Shown here one piece after another: positions 1 to 8,230 of a stretch of DNA of 64,000 nucleotides. A program made the position numbers and the translations under genes. Origin of the DNA: Emcibacteraceae bacterium (GTDB lineage: Bacteria; Pseudomonadota; Alphaproteobacteria; Sphingomonadales; Emcibacteraceae); contig JAWKXO010000001.1 in the NCBI GenBank assembly GCA_041396985.1, positions 682,001 through 746,000 of the forward strand. Direction: 5' to 3'. The notes beneath the pieces were generated by a model that searched no databases, was not told the DNA's origin, and was given only the letters and a program-made list of their open reading frames with translations. Position 1 is the first letter of the stretch, and each line of letters opens with the position of its first letter.

Positions 1-1293
1 CTGCGACCAAAGGCTTGTAATTTTTCTGGAAATAGAATGTAAAAATACCAGTAGTCCATGATTTGGACCAAATTTGAATTTCGCTTTCATATTTTCAACA
101 ATTGCTGTGACTTCCTGATCAGTCGTTTTTATATCACAACTAAACTGCTTTGGTACATTTATGGGTAATTTGATATTCTTGACTTCGTTCACCACAAGTC
201 CGTGAAACCCGAACACATCCCCACCCAGACCATCATAAATAGTGACTGACTGGTTTTTATAATGTTCGAATAATGGCACTGACCATGTATGAACCTGACT
301 TTGTGCATCCATTGAGAGGATCCGCTGGATGTCATTAATGCGCCATTGCTGTTTATTCGGCAATTTTATGGAAGTATGATCAATATTAAAATCATGGGCA
401 ATGCGCTCACCATATGGCAGGTCGAGGTCTTCACCGGTTGCCGTTGAAATTTGCAATGTACAAGTTTCAAATGGTAATTCGCTATCATTTAAATGGCCAA
501 ATATCCGGCGGCTGTCATGTCCGCTTGATAAGGGTAATATATTTTTACCATGATGAAGATCAAGGCAACGTTCAACCGAACGCTTAAAACATTCATGCGA
601 CTGTCCAAGAACTTCATCATCAACAAATCCTGAACCTTCAGGAAAATCATCCACCTTAAACCATTTATCAACGGACATACCGTGCTTCGTGAAGCTGGTA
701 TTGGTGGCAGGCTCAACAAGTTTTATTTCTTTGGTCAGTGTATCATTTCCAGGAATAAAACCCAAAACTATATTCAGAACCCAGGACGTATAGTCAGGAT
801 GATCATCACACAAAGAAAGCAACCCCGAAGCAGAAGAGAAAAAGACCAAATCGCCGACTTGCCTGTAATAAAGTGCTCCGATCCCAAAAATATCAGAAAT
901 GAAATTCAGTTTCTTACCATCATCCGTAATAGATACAGCACTGAAAATTCCGTTATGACGGCGTTGAAAATTCCCGCTCCAATAGCTCCGGACCTTATCA
1001 GGATCGCTATAGGAATGTATTTTTTCTTCCCCCAGATATCCCCTCATCACAACAAGTTCCGGGCCTTGATCGTCTGAAATTTTGGGAAATAATACCCCAT
1101 CAACCAGTTTTGCACCGTTTCTTAATGCCAACCAGTTTCTTCCCTTCTCAATCTGAATATTGTCTGGAATTTTATCTATCTTGAATTCTATATCGTCAAA
1201 TGACCAGATGCCAAAAAACACTTCTTTTCCGCTGCATTTGTTCTCAATATAATCATTTAATGCCGATAAACTCAGCTCAATTGAATTGCCCAT
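1..1293 (-). CDS. Asparagine synthetase-like protein, 5' part only (runs off left edge)
   Basis: The frame is open from the ATG at 1293 to the window edge, giving the first 431 residues; the 3' end lies outside. An in-frame TAA six codons upstream makes this ATG the first possible start. Residues about 110-160 resemble the glutamine amidotransferase fold of class B asparagine synthetases (HNG near 113-115, a DxFG-like stretch near 134-137). The C-terminal half has the adenylating PP-loop SSGHDS (256-261) and the DGLGGD motif (354-359) of the synthetase domain. The N-terminus is MGNS, so the catalytic Cys2 needed for glutamine hydrolysis is absent. Known relatives of this architecture include asparagine synthetases, beta-lactam synthetases, lasso-peptide cyclases and uncharacterised proteins of polysaccharide loci. 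The substrate cannot be inferred, and neighbours to the left are unseen. Confidence 0.8.
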   Translation of the reverse strand, partial: MGNSIELSLSALNDYIENKCSGKEVFFGIWSFDDIEFKIDKIPDNIQIEKGRNWLALRNGAKLVDGVLFPKISDDQGPELVVMRGYLGEEKIHSYSDPDKVRSYWSGNFQRRHNGIFSAVSITDDGKKLNFISDIFGIGALYYRQVGDLVFFSSASGLLSLCDDHPDYTSWVLNIVLGFIPGNDTLTKEIKLVEPATNTSFTKHGMSVDKWFKVDDFPEGSGFVDDEVLGQSHECFKRSVERCLDLHHGKNILPLSSGHDSRRIFGHLNDSELPFETCTLQISTATGEDLDLPYGERIAHDFNIDHTSIKLPNKQQWRINDIQRILSMDAQSQVHTWSVPLFEHYKNQSVTIYDGLGGDVFGFHGLVVNEVKNIKLPINVPKQFSCDIKTTDQEVTAIVENMKAKFKFGPNHGLLVFLHSISRKITSLWSQ

Positions 1294-1343
1294 CCCGCTT
1301 TTTGACCTTTATCTATTTTCCAGAACCACTGATTATTTTTGAT

Positions 1344-1372
1344 CTATTATTTTCTTCAAATGCAAATTTCAA
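1344..1372 (-). promoter_or_regulatory. Candidate sigma-70 promoter of the Asn-synthetase-like gene
   Basis: Read on the minus strand there is TTGAAA, a 17-base spacer and TAATAG, about 50 bases upstream of the start codon at 1293. The surrounding 1294-1475 interval is AT-rich and holds nothing else that I recognise. This is a match by eye only. Confidence 0.35.
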
Positions 1373-1475
1373 ACCATTACCTTAACCACTATTCGTTTAA
1401 ATAATGATAATTCAATGTGGTTTTTAATTGTTTTTATATAACGATGATTTATTGCAAATTTACTAATATATCAAA

Positions 1476-2468
1476 TTAGCTTTTAAGATAGAGATTGGGA
1501 TCAACCGCACGGGAGCCTTTCCTCATTTCAAAATGAAGCTGGGGACTATTTACCCTACCAGAACTTCCAACACGGGCGATAGTCTGACCACGAACCACAT
1601 TCTGCCCTTTTTTAACGAGCATCACCTGATTATGTGCATAAGCCGTGACCCATCCATTTTGGTGTTTTATAAGAATAAGGTTTCCATATCCTTCAAGTTT
1701 ATTGCTTGCATGAACGACGACACCGCTTTCGGAAGCATAGACTGGTGTTCCCGGGGAGGCACGAATATTTATACCATCATTATGATAACCTGCCTGCTTT
1801 GGTCCGTAACTGGAAATAATATTGCCCCGTACCGGCCACATAAACCCTTTCCCTGAAATTTGAGGTGGTGGCGCGACATCAACTTTCATCAAAGACGATT
1901 GGTCATGTCCAGGAATTTTCAGCACCTGTCCTACCCTTAAGGCATAAGGCTGTCGCAGTCCGTTTATTCGGACAAGATCATTCATCATAACGCCATTAGC
2001 TCTTGATACACCATAAACTGTATCCCCCCTTTTTACTGTATAATCTGTAACGGCAGGAATTGACAATGTCTGCCCCAGTTTCAATAGGTAAGGTGGTTTC
2101 AAGTTATTAGTGCTGATAACAGATCGAACCGTTACCCCGTACCTGCGAGATATCGCATAAACGGTGTCGCCCTTCCTGACTGTTACCAATGTTGTTGAAG
2201 CCGACGGCTTGGTTGCTGGAATTGAAGAAACATTAACTGTCGCAGGAGCAGTAGGTTTCGTTCGCGGTGTCGGGTTCTGTGCAGGGGTGTTATTTGTCGC
2301 TTGTGTGCCTGATGCAGGCTGTGATTGAAACGTTGATGGTGTCGGATCAGACTGATTGACGTGTGAATAAGGGTAAGGCCCAGGGCTGTCATAACCAAGT
2401 GAACAACCCGAAAGAATTGTACCGACAATAATATATAAAGATAAAAATAATGCCTTTTTTAAATTCAT
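1476..2468 (-). CDS. nlpD: NlpD-like lipoprotein: two LysM domains plus M23 (LytM) domain
   Basis: 330 residues, a cell-envelope protein that binds peptidoglycan. The start chosen at 2468 gives a lipoprotein signal with lipobox LSGC (Cys22); the longer frame from 2525 would bury this signal and overlap pcm. A Pro/Thr/Ser-rich linker (about 25-92) is followed by LysM 1 (94-138), LysM 2 (143-185) and an M23 peptidase domain (about 227-325). In the M23 domain the usual H-x-G-x-D zinc motif reads HNDGIN (229-234), so the canonical Asp position is Asn. Together with the NlpD layout this suggests an amidase activator rather than an active endopeptidase, but that is inference. It is last in the serS-pcm-nlpD series, 19 bases after pcm. 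Confidence 0.88.
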   Translation of the reverse strand: MNLKKALFLSLYIIVGTILSGCSLGYDSPGPYPYSHVNQSDPTPSTFQSQPASGTQATNNTPAQNPTPRTKPTAPATVNVSSIPATKPSASTTLVTVRKGDTVYAISRRYGVTVRSVISTNNLKPPYLLKLGQTLSIPAVTDYTVKRGDTVYGVSRANGVMMNDLVRINGLRQPYALRVGQVLKIPGHDQSSLMKVDVAPPPQISGKGFMWPVRGNIISSYGPKQAGYHNDGINIRASPGTPVYASESGVVVHASNKLEGYGNLILIKHQNGWVTAYAHNQVMLVKKGQNVVRGQTIARVGSSGRVNSPQLHFEMRKGSRAVDPNLYLKS

Positions 2469-2487
2469 ACGAAAATTATAGCAGGCA

Positions 2488-3135
2488 TTAAGACGAATGC
2501 ACAATACCCGATAGCAATGGAACAAATTTCACTGGCAGTAGCGTTTTAACATCAAAATCATCGCCACGCCGCGTTACCCGGATAATATGTTGCGTCTCGT
2601 CCTGAGCACCGACAGGGATGATCATTATGCCACCGTCCTTTAACTGATATAATAATTCATCAGGAATTTCTTCCCCCGCCGCCGTAACCATAATCCGGTC
2701 AAAAGGTTCCTGTTCTTTCCAGCCTTTGATGCCGTTTCCAAAAAGCGTCGTAATATTAAAAATTCTCAGTTTTTTAAACATGTCTTCTGCCGATTTATAA
2801 AGCGGCATATGACGCTCGATTGTAAAAAGACGCTTACATAATTTTGCCAGCACCACCGCCTGATATCCTGACCCCGTCCCGATTTCGAGCACTTTATGCT
2901 TTTTCTCGACTTTGAGTTCCTGTGTCATGTAAGCGACAATGAATGGCTGACTTATGGTTTGCCCGCTATCGATAGGAAGAGCGGCATTTTCATATGCCTG
3001 GTTTCTTAAAAAGTCGGGAATAAAGTCTTCTCTGGGAATCTCAGAAATAACCTCAAGCACCTTTTCATCAGTGATTCCCTGGGATCTTAAAATCTCTATT
3101 AGCTGTTTTTTTTTGGATTTAAGGCTACTTTTCAT
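2488..3135 (-). CDS. pcm: Protein-L-isoaspartate O-methyltransferase
   Basis: 215 residues, the normal length. The enzyme methylates L-isoaspartyl residues in damaged proteins with S-adenosylmethionine, starting their repair in the cytoplasm. The SAM-binding motif EIGTGSGYQ is at 84-92 and the family-typical region around 58-66 (SGQTISQPF) is present. It lies 17 bases downstream of serS and just before nlpD. In many alphaproteobacteria surE sits between serS and pcm; it is not here. Confidence 0.95.
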   Translation of the reverse strand: MKSSLKSKKKQLIEILRSQGITDEKVLEVISEIPREDFIPDFLRNQAYENAALPIDSGQTISQPFIVAYMTQELKVEKKHKVLEIGTGSGYQAVVLAKLCKRLFTIERHMPLYKSAEDMFKKLRIFNITTLFGNGIKGWKEQEPFDRIMVTAAGEEIPDELLYQLKDGGIMIIPVGAQDETQHIIRVTRRGDDFDVKTLLPVKFVPLLSGIVHSS

Positions 3136-3152
3136 AAGACTTACTAAATATT

Positions 3153-4427
3153 CTAAGAGGAATAAATCACCTCTTGTCCACCCATATATGGAATTAAGGC
3201 ATCAGGAATTTTAATGGAACCGTCCGCCTGCTGATAATTTTCAAGGACGGCGACCAGTGTTCGGCCAACGGCAAGACCAGAACCGTTTAATGTATGAACA
3301 TACCTTGTTTTTTTATCATTTTTTGGACGGCACCTGGCTTTCATTCGCCGCGCCTGAAAATCACCGGTATTCGAGCAACTTGAAATTTCCCGGTAACCAT
3401 TCTGCCCGGGCAGCCACACTTCAAGGTCATAGGTTTTATGGGCGGCAAAGCCCATATCTCCTGTGCAAAGCATCACGACCCTGTATGGGAGCTTTAGTCT
3501 TTTGAGAACTTCTTCGGCAATCGACGTCATCCGCTCCAGCTCATCACTTGATTGTTCCGGCGTTGTAATGCTGACCATTTCAACTTTCTGAAACTGGTGC
3601 AGTCTGATCATTCCGCGCGTGTCCCGACCGGCTGACCCGGCCTCAGAACGATAACAACTGCTCAGGCAGGTTAATCTCAATGGTAATTTTTCTTCTTCGA
3701 CAATGCTTTCCCTGACCATATTTGTCAGTGGCACCTCACCCGTCGGAATAAGATAATGATCCGATGTGGTTTTAAAGAGATCTTCTTCAAATTTCGGCAA
3801 TTGGCTGGTGCCAAAAAGCGCCTGTTCACGCACTAGAAGAGGGACCGATACTTCCTCATAGCCAAATTCAGCCGTATGCATATCCAGCATAAAAGCGGCC
3901 AGTGCCCGTTCGAGCTTAGCCAGGTCCGAACGAAGTAAAACAAATCTGGCACCCGACATTTTGGCGGAAAGGTCGAAATCCATCTGTCCTAATTGTTCTC
4001 CAAGATCAAAATGCTGTTTTGGTTCAAAATCAAAAGTCGGTATGTCACCCCATTTGCGAACCTCAATATTTCCCTCTTCATCCGCTCCATCCGGAACCTC
4101 CGGATAAGGTATGTTCGCGATACCCGCTAGTGCAGCATTTAACTGATCACTTAATATCCGTACCTCATCTTCAAGGGTCGTCATTCTGACTTTTAAATCA
4201 GCAACTTCATTCATTGCTGATGATGCGTCCTCACCTTTTGATTTTGCTATACCAATGGCTTTTGATGCATCATTGCGACGTGCCTGGCAAACCTGAAGGT
4301 CCGTTTGTTTTTCGCGCAATTTTGCGTCCAGACTTATCAGTTCCTCTGTCTGTGGATTAAGCCCCCGTCGGGCCCATGCATCATCATAAAATTTTGGATT
4401 ATCGCGGATGGCTTTTATATCAAACAT
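3153..4427 (-). CDS. serS: Seryl-tRNA synthetase
   Basis: 424 residues, full length. Charges tRNA-Ser with serine using ATP. The N-terminal ~110 residues form the coiled-coil arm that grips the long variable arm of tRNA-Ser (Lys/Glu/Ala-rich helices). The class II catalytic core follows, with motif 2 around GRDTRGMIRLHQF and motif 3 around GLAVGRTLVAVLEN near the C-terminus. The start codon overlaps the tatC stop by 8 bases, so it is translated as part of the leftward operon. Confidence 0.97.
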   Translation of the reverse strand: MFDIKAIRDNPKFYDDAWARRGLNPQTEELISLDAKLREKQTDLQVCQARRNDASKAIGIAKSKGEDASSAMNEVADLKVRMTTLEDEVRILSDQLNAALAGIANIPYPEVPDGADEEGNIEVRKWGDIPTFDFEPKQHFDLGEQLGQMDFDLSAKMSGARFVLLRSDLAKLERALAAFMLDMHTAEFGYEEVSVPLLVREQALFGTSQLPKFEEDLFKTTSDHYLIPTGEVPLTNMVRESIVEEEKLPLRLTCLSSCYRSEAGSAGRDTRGMIRLHQFQKVEMVSITTPEQSSDELERMTSIAEEVLKRLKLPYRVVMLCTGDMGFAAHKTYDLEVWLPGQNGYREISSCSNTGDFQARRMKARCRPKNDKKTRYVHTLNGSGLAVGRTLVAVLENYQQADGSIKIPDALIPYMGGQEVIYSS

Positions 4428-5232
4428 GTTCTTCCGGTTGTTTTATTGTTAGTCTTATAACGATTATTGATATTTCATAAAGCAGCAATACAGGCACTGC
4501 AAGGCTGATCTGGCTAATCGGATCAGGCGGTGTCATAAATGCCGCAAAGGCAAAAGCGCCGACGATCATATATTTTCTTTGTTTAGACAACCCATCAGCA
4601 GTTACCAATCCTACGCGCGCCAGAAGGAGGAGAAGCACGGGCAACTGAAAACTGAGCGCAAAACCAAACATTAATAATATTGTCAGTGAAAGGTATTCTT
4701 TAACCGCCGGTAATGATTGAATATGAAGCTGTGCCTGATTTCCAATCTCTTTACTTACCTCAGACGCTACTCCGACTTCATATGAAATAAAGAAATTCCA
4801 GGCGTTAGGGATAACCACGTAATAGGCAAGTGATGCCCCCATCACGAACAGGATCGGTGTTCCGACCAGAAATGGTAAAAAGGCATGTCTCTCATTTTTA
4901 TAAAGGCCGGGGGCCACGAATTTCCATATCTGCATAGACACCATTGGAAAGGTTACACAGAGCGCCACATAGAAACTCAAACGGATATTTACAAAAAATT
5001 TGTCCTGCAATCCCGTGAAAATCATTGTCGGTTCTTTGCCATGCTCCCGTGCCACATCCACAAAAGGCTGTGCAAGAAAATTATAGATATCATCAGCAAA
5101 ATAAAAACAGACCAAAAAAGCAACCATGATATAAACGACACACCAGATAAGGCGGGATCTAAGTTCTATTAAATGATCAAGAAGCGGTGCCGCGCTTTCT
5201 TCGATTTCGTCTTCTTCCGACATATCAGTCAT
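4420..5232 (-). CDS. tatC: Twin-arginine translocase subunit TatC
   Basis: 270 residues from the chosen start; the core receptor of the Tat pathway that exports folded proteins across the inner membrane. Six hydrophobic segments are visible, and the conserved N-terminal stretch HLIELRSRL precedes the first one. Three starts are possible, at 5253, 5232 and 5223. The one at 5232 has AAGAG eight bases upstream and overlaps the tatB stop by 8 bases; the one at 5223 would follow the tatB stop directly. A likely client in this window is the SoxC-like protein at 34.3-35.6 kb, which carries a twin-arginine signal. Confidence 0.95.
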   Translation of the reverse strand: MTDMSEEDEIEESAAPLLDHLIELRSRLIWCVVYIMVAFLVCFYFADDIYNFLAQPFVDVAREHGKEPTMIFTGLQDKFFVNIRLSFYVALCVTFPMVSMQIWKFVAPGLYKNERHAFLPFLVGTPILFVMGASLAYYVVIPNAWNFFISYEVGVASEVSKEIGNQAQLHIQSLPAVKEYLSLTILLMFGFALSFQLPVLLLLLARVGLVTADGLSKQRKYMIVGAFAFAAFMTPPDPISQISLAVPVLLLYEISIIVIRLTIKQPEEHV

Positions 5233-5713
5233 CTGCTTTACTCTTATTTTCATTGGCCTTTTCAGACGATTGTTCGGATGCTGTTTCTACAGGACTTTCT
5301 GTTGTATCGGAAGATTGTTCATTGGCAACCGCTTCCGTGGATGACGTATCCTTTTCCGCGTCCTTTTGCTTACTTTTGGAAGAGGGTGAGTATCCGCCAT
5401 GATCATAGTCATATTCGTCATAATCAAATTCCTTATAATCAGCGAATTCATTTGACGCACTATCTTCTTTTTTCTTTGTCCCTGCATCTTCAAGCGGAAT
5501 ATTTGCCGCTTCGTTGAGCTTGCGCGTTACAGCCTCAAGCTCAACTTCATCAGCCATTTTTTTGACACCGTCCTGAAATTCCCGGCCCATCTCCCGGATC
5601 TTGCGCATCAGTGTCATGCCCGAGCGAACAACTTTCGGCAGGTCTTTAGGACCAACAAATATAATTGCCAGCACCGCAATAATAAAAAGTTCTGGAAATC
5701 CAACATCAAACAT
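5225..5713 (-). CDS. tatB: Sec-independent translocase protein TatB
   Basis: 162 residues. One N-terminal membrane helix (about 5-22) with the conserved GFPELF and VGPKDLP stretches is followed by an amphipathic helix. The long C-terminal tail (about 85-162) is low in complexity and very rich in Ser, Glu, Asp and Lys, as is usual for TatB. It forms the substrate receptor with TatC. It lies 29 bases after tatA and overlaps tatC. Confidence 0.93.
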   Translation of the reverse strand: MFDVGFPELFIIAVLAIIFVGPKDLPKVVRSGMTLMRKIREMGREFQDGVKKMADEVELEAVTRKLNEAANIPLEDAGTKKKEDSASNEFADYKEFDYDEYDYDHGGYSPSSKSKQKDAEKDTSSTEAVANEQSSDTTESPVETASEQSSEKANENKSKADD

Positions 5714-5742
5714 TTTTGATTCCGACCTGTGGTTAGATAAAA

Positions 5743-5979
5743 TTAATCTGCGTTTTCAGAAGTCTGCTTTTTCTGCTCTGAAGCGACAGATTCAGATTTT
5801 TGTTCGATATTTTTCTGTTCGACAGTTTGAGCTGGCTCATCATCCTCAGCCATACCTTTTTTAAAGCTTTTGATTCCCTGGGCTACATCACCCATAAGGC
5901 CGGAAATTTTTCCTCTGCCGAATAATAAAACTACGATGACAGCGACAATAACAAGTTGCCAGATTCCTACATTTCCCAT
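5743..5979 (-). CDS. tatA: Sec-independent translocase protein TatA
   Basis: 78 residues. One membrane helix (about 5-20) ends at the hinge FGRGK and is followed by an amphipathic helix (GDVAQGIKSFKKGM), the arrangement that lets TatA oligomerise into the export passage. The acidic and Gln-rich C-terminus is typical. First of tatABC, with 104 non-coding bases separating it from scpB upstream. Confidence 0.94.
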   Translation of the reverse strand: MGNVGIWQLVIVAVIVVLLFGRGKISGLMGDVAQGIKSFKKGMAEDDEPAQTVEQKNIEQKSESVASEQKKQTSENAD

Positions 5980-6040
5980 TATCTTTTTCCTTCAATATTT
6001 CAAGTTAACCCTGTACACAAACAGAGATATTTTCACGCAA

Positions 6041-6055
6041 AAGATCGACGATCTT
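6041..6055. repeat. Perfect 15-base palindrome between scpB and tatA
   Basis: AAGATCG, a single A, then CGATCTT. It lies about 30 bases after the scpB stop and 60 bases before the tatA start, in the only sizeable gap (5980-6083) within the leftward scpA-tat series. It could be a protein binding site or a weak processing or termination hairpin. There is no strong U-run on the transcribed strand. Confidence 0.5.
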
Positions 6056-6083
6056 GGGCAGGAAATCAACAGAAATATATATT

Positions 6084-6716
6084 TTAAGAGATTACCTGCT
6101 CCTCAGAACTGCTTTCATCATCATCCATCGGCAGGTCGGGTTGCTCTTCATCCGGTTTTTCATCACTTAAAAGGTTAAGCCTTGATGTGTTCACATTATC
6201 AAGAAAACCCGCAGCTTTAAGCTCAGAAATACCTGGTAAGTCTTTTACACTATTTAATCCGAACTGTACAAGAAAATCTTCGGTTGTCCCGTAAGTCATT
6301 GGCCTGCCTGGTGTTCTTCTCCGCCCAACCGGTTTTACCCATACGGCCTCCATTAACACATCAATGGTACCCTTGCTAACACTCACACCGCGAATCTCTT
6401 CAATCTCTGCCCGCGTTACCGGCTGATGATAAGCAATAATCGCCAGCGTTTCAACAGCGGCACGTGACAGTTTTCTTTCCTTTTCTTCTTCTTTTCTAAG
6501 GAGAAACGCAAGATCAGACGCTGTCTGAAACATCCATTTACCGGCGACTTCGACTAGATTGACGCCGCTGTCCTTATATTTTTTTTGTAAATCTTCCAGA
6601 ATCGCATGTGCATCACTTCCTTCCGGCAATTGCTCTGCTAATGCAATAGAGGACAGTGGCCGGTCAGAAGCAAATAAAAGGGCTTCACAAATTCTCATTT
6701 GTTCATGATGATTCAT
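6084..6716 (-). CDS. scpB: Segregation and condensation protein B
   Basis: 210 residues. ScpB is the winged-helix partner that binds the ScpA kleisin and Smc in the bacterial condensin complex. The tandem winged-helix core is seen with the family stretch ALAIIAYHQP-like (ETLAIIAYHQPVTRAEIEEI) near 90-110 and the RGVSV/GR region after it. The C-terminal ~40 residues are acidic and Pro-rich. The start overlaps the scpA stop by 4 bases, giving translational coupling to its partner. Confidence 0.95.
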   Translation of the reverse strand: MNHHEQMRICEALLFASDRPLSSIALAEQLPEGSDAHAILEDLQKKYKDSGVNLVEVAGKWMFQTASDLAFLLRKEEEKERKLSRAAVETLAIIAYHQPVTRAEIEEIRGVSVSKGTIDVLMEAVWVKPVGRRRTPGRPMTYGTTEDFLVQFGLNSVKDLPGISELKAAGFLDNVNTSRLNLLSDEKPDEEQPDLPMDDDESSSEEQVIS

Positions 6717-7546
6717 TCTATTTCCTCCTTCTTCGGATCCGGTTTTCGACCACGGATAAATAATGGCCCGAATTGCTGCTTTTGTTCAAGTTCCGCCCTG
6801 CCCATTTTTGCCAGCTCCAGTGAAGCGGTAAACATGCTGGCTTTTGTTGATTTAATAAGCTGTGCATCCTCAATTCCGCTCGGCAAAAAGTGTTCAAGGC
6901 TGGTCCAGTCGAGAGCCAGTCCCAGCATATCTGAAAGTCGTTCAATGGCCTGATCAAGTGTATAAACATTTCGCTTAAAAATCTGAATATCGGCAACAGC
7001 TTCTCTTGTCTTATGTTCAGCGTAGGCTTTAAGAAGCTCATACATACTTAAATCATATGTGTGATAGCGGGTAATAATAACGGCTTCCGGTGCCCCGCGC
7101 GCAAAGACATCACGCCCCATCTGGTTTCTCGACATAAGAATTGCCGCTCTTTCCCGCATGGCATTCAGACGGGCAAGCTGATGGGTCAGTCGCGCTGCCA
7201 GTTCTTCTGCTGAAAGCTCATCTTCGCTTTCCTCCTCCGGCAGCAGAAGCCGGGATTTAAGATAAGCAAGCCAGGCAGCCATTACGAGATAATCGGCCGC
7301 CAGTTCCAGCCTTAATGCCCTCGCTTTATTGACAAATTCAAGATACTGCTTAACCAGTTCAAGAATGGAAATCTGTTTTAAATCAACCTTTTGGGTTCGG
7401 GATAAGGCCAGGAGGACATCAAGTGGTCCTTCAAAGCCCTCGATATCGACAATGAGGCGTTCTTCGTCATCAAGATCATCCAGACGACTAAGCCTTGGAT
7501 CAGGCATTTCAAAATCAGCAATATCCTTATCCCAGTCATCGCTCAT
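6713..7546 (-). CDS. scpA: Segregation and condensation protein A (kleisin)
   Basis: 277 residues. ScpA bridges the Smc heads in the chromosome-organising Smc-ScpAB complex. The kleisin signature region FEGPLDVLLALSRTQKVDL is near 38-56, with helices such as YLVMAAWLAYLKSRLLLP near 105-122 that contact ScpB. Coupled to scpB by a 4-base overlap and immediately downstream of the M50 protease gene (one base between stop and start). Confidence 0.95.
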   Translation of the reverse strand: MSDDWDKDIADFEMPDPRLSRLDDLDDEERLIVDIEGFEGPLDVLLALSRTQKVDLKQISILELVKQYLEFVNKARALRLELAADYLVMAAWLAYLKSRLLLPEEESEDELSAEELAARLTHQLARLNAMRERAAILMSRNQMGRDVFARGAPEAVIITRYHTYDLSMYELLKAYAEHKTREAVADIQIFKRNVYTLDQAIERLSDMLGLALDWTSLEHFLPSGIEDAQLIKSTKASMFTASLELAKMGRAELEQKQQFGPLFIRGRKPDPKKEEIE

Positions 7547-7547
7547 A

Positions 7548-8228
7548 TCAAAACAGCCTTGTTAATTGATCCGCAATGGAAACAATATATTCAACAGGTG
7601 GACCAATAAGCTGCTGAAACAGATTAAAATTGAACCCAAGATACCCTGCACCAACCGGAATAATAAAAATCAACAAAATTAATATCAGCATCCCATAAGG
7701 CTCCAGCCGACTAAGCGGACGGGAAAGAAAATCCGGTAAAATACCCACAGCAACACGGCCGCCATCAAGCGGCGGCAATGGCAGCATATTAAACACAGCC
7801 AAAATGGCATTAATAAAAATCATGTAGGAAAGATTTAAAGCAACCCATTCATTGGCAACTCCCGGAATAAACCCGGTAAAATTCATGGCCAGCGCCGCGA
7901 CAAGTAACAAAAATATATTTGCACCTGGTCCCGCCAAGGCAACCAAAACCATATCACGACGCGGATTATTAAGTGCCCTGAAATTTACCGGTACCGGTTT
8001 GGCATAGCCAAATAAAAATCCTGTCCCTGAAAAAATCAACAATGCCGGCAAAATAATTGTTCCAAACGGATCAATATGGACCAGTGGATTGAAGCTCACC
8101 CGCCCCATCATTTTTGCTGTGTTATCCCCGAGTTTCCAGGCGACCCAGCCATGTGCTGCTTCGTGCAGAGTAATTGCAAGCAGTAAGGGAATTACCATAA
8201 CGGTCAGATTTAGAATAGTTTCAGCCAT
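7548..8228 (-). CDS. Site-2 protease family (M50) integral membrane metalloprotease
   Basis: 226 residues, four to six hydrophobic segments. The zinc-binding HEAAH motif (near 22-26) lies in the first helix and the second metal-ligand region NMLPLPPLDGGR (near 157-168) in a later helix; both are hallmarks of M50B intramembrane proteases. No PDZ domain is present, so it is the short form commonly found beside scpA in alphaproteobacteria. The substrate is unknown. The stop and start fit tightly between nagZ and scpA. Confidence 0.9.
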   Translation of the reverse strand: MAETILNLTVMVIPLLLAITLHEAAHGWVAWKLGDNTAKMMGRVSFNPLVHIDPFGTIILPALLIFSGTGFLFGYAKPVPVNFRALNNPRRDMVLVALAGPGANIFLLLVAALAMNFTGFIPGVANEWVALNLSYMIFINAILAVFNMLPLPPLDGGRVAVGILPDFLSRPLSRLEPYGMLILILLIFIIPVGAGYLGFNFNLFQQLIGPPVEYIVSIADQLTRLF

Positions 8229-8230
8229 AC

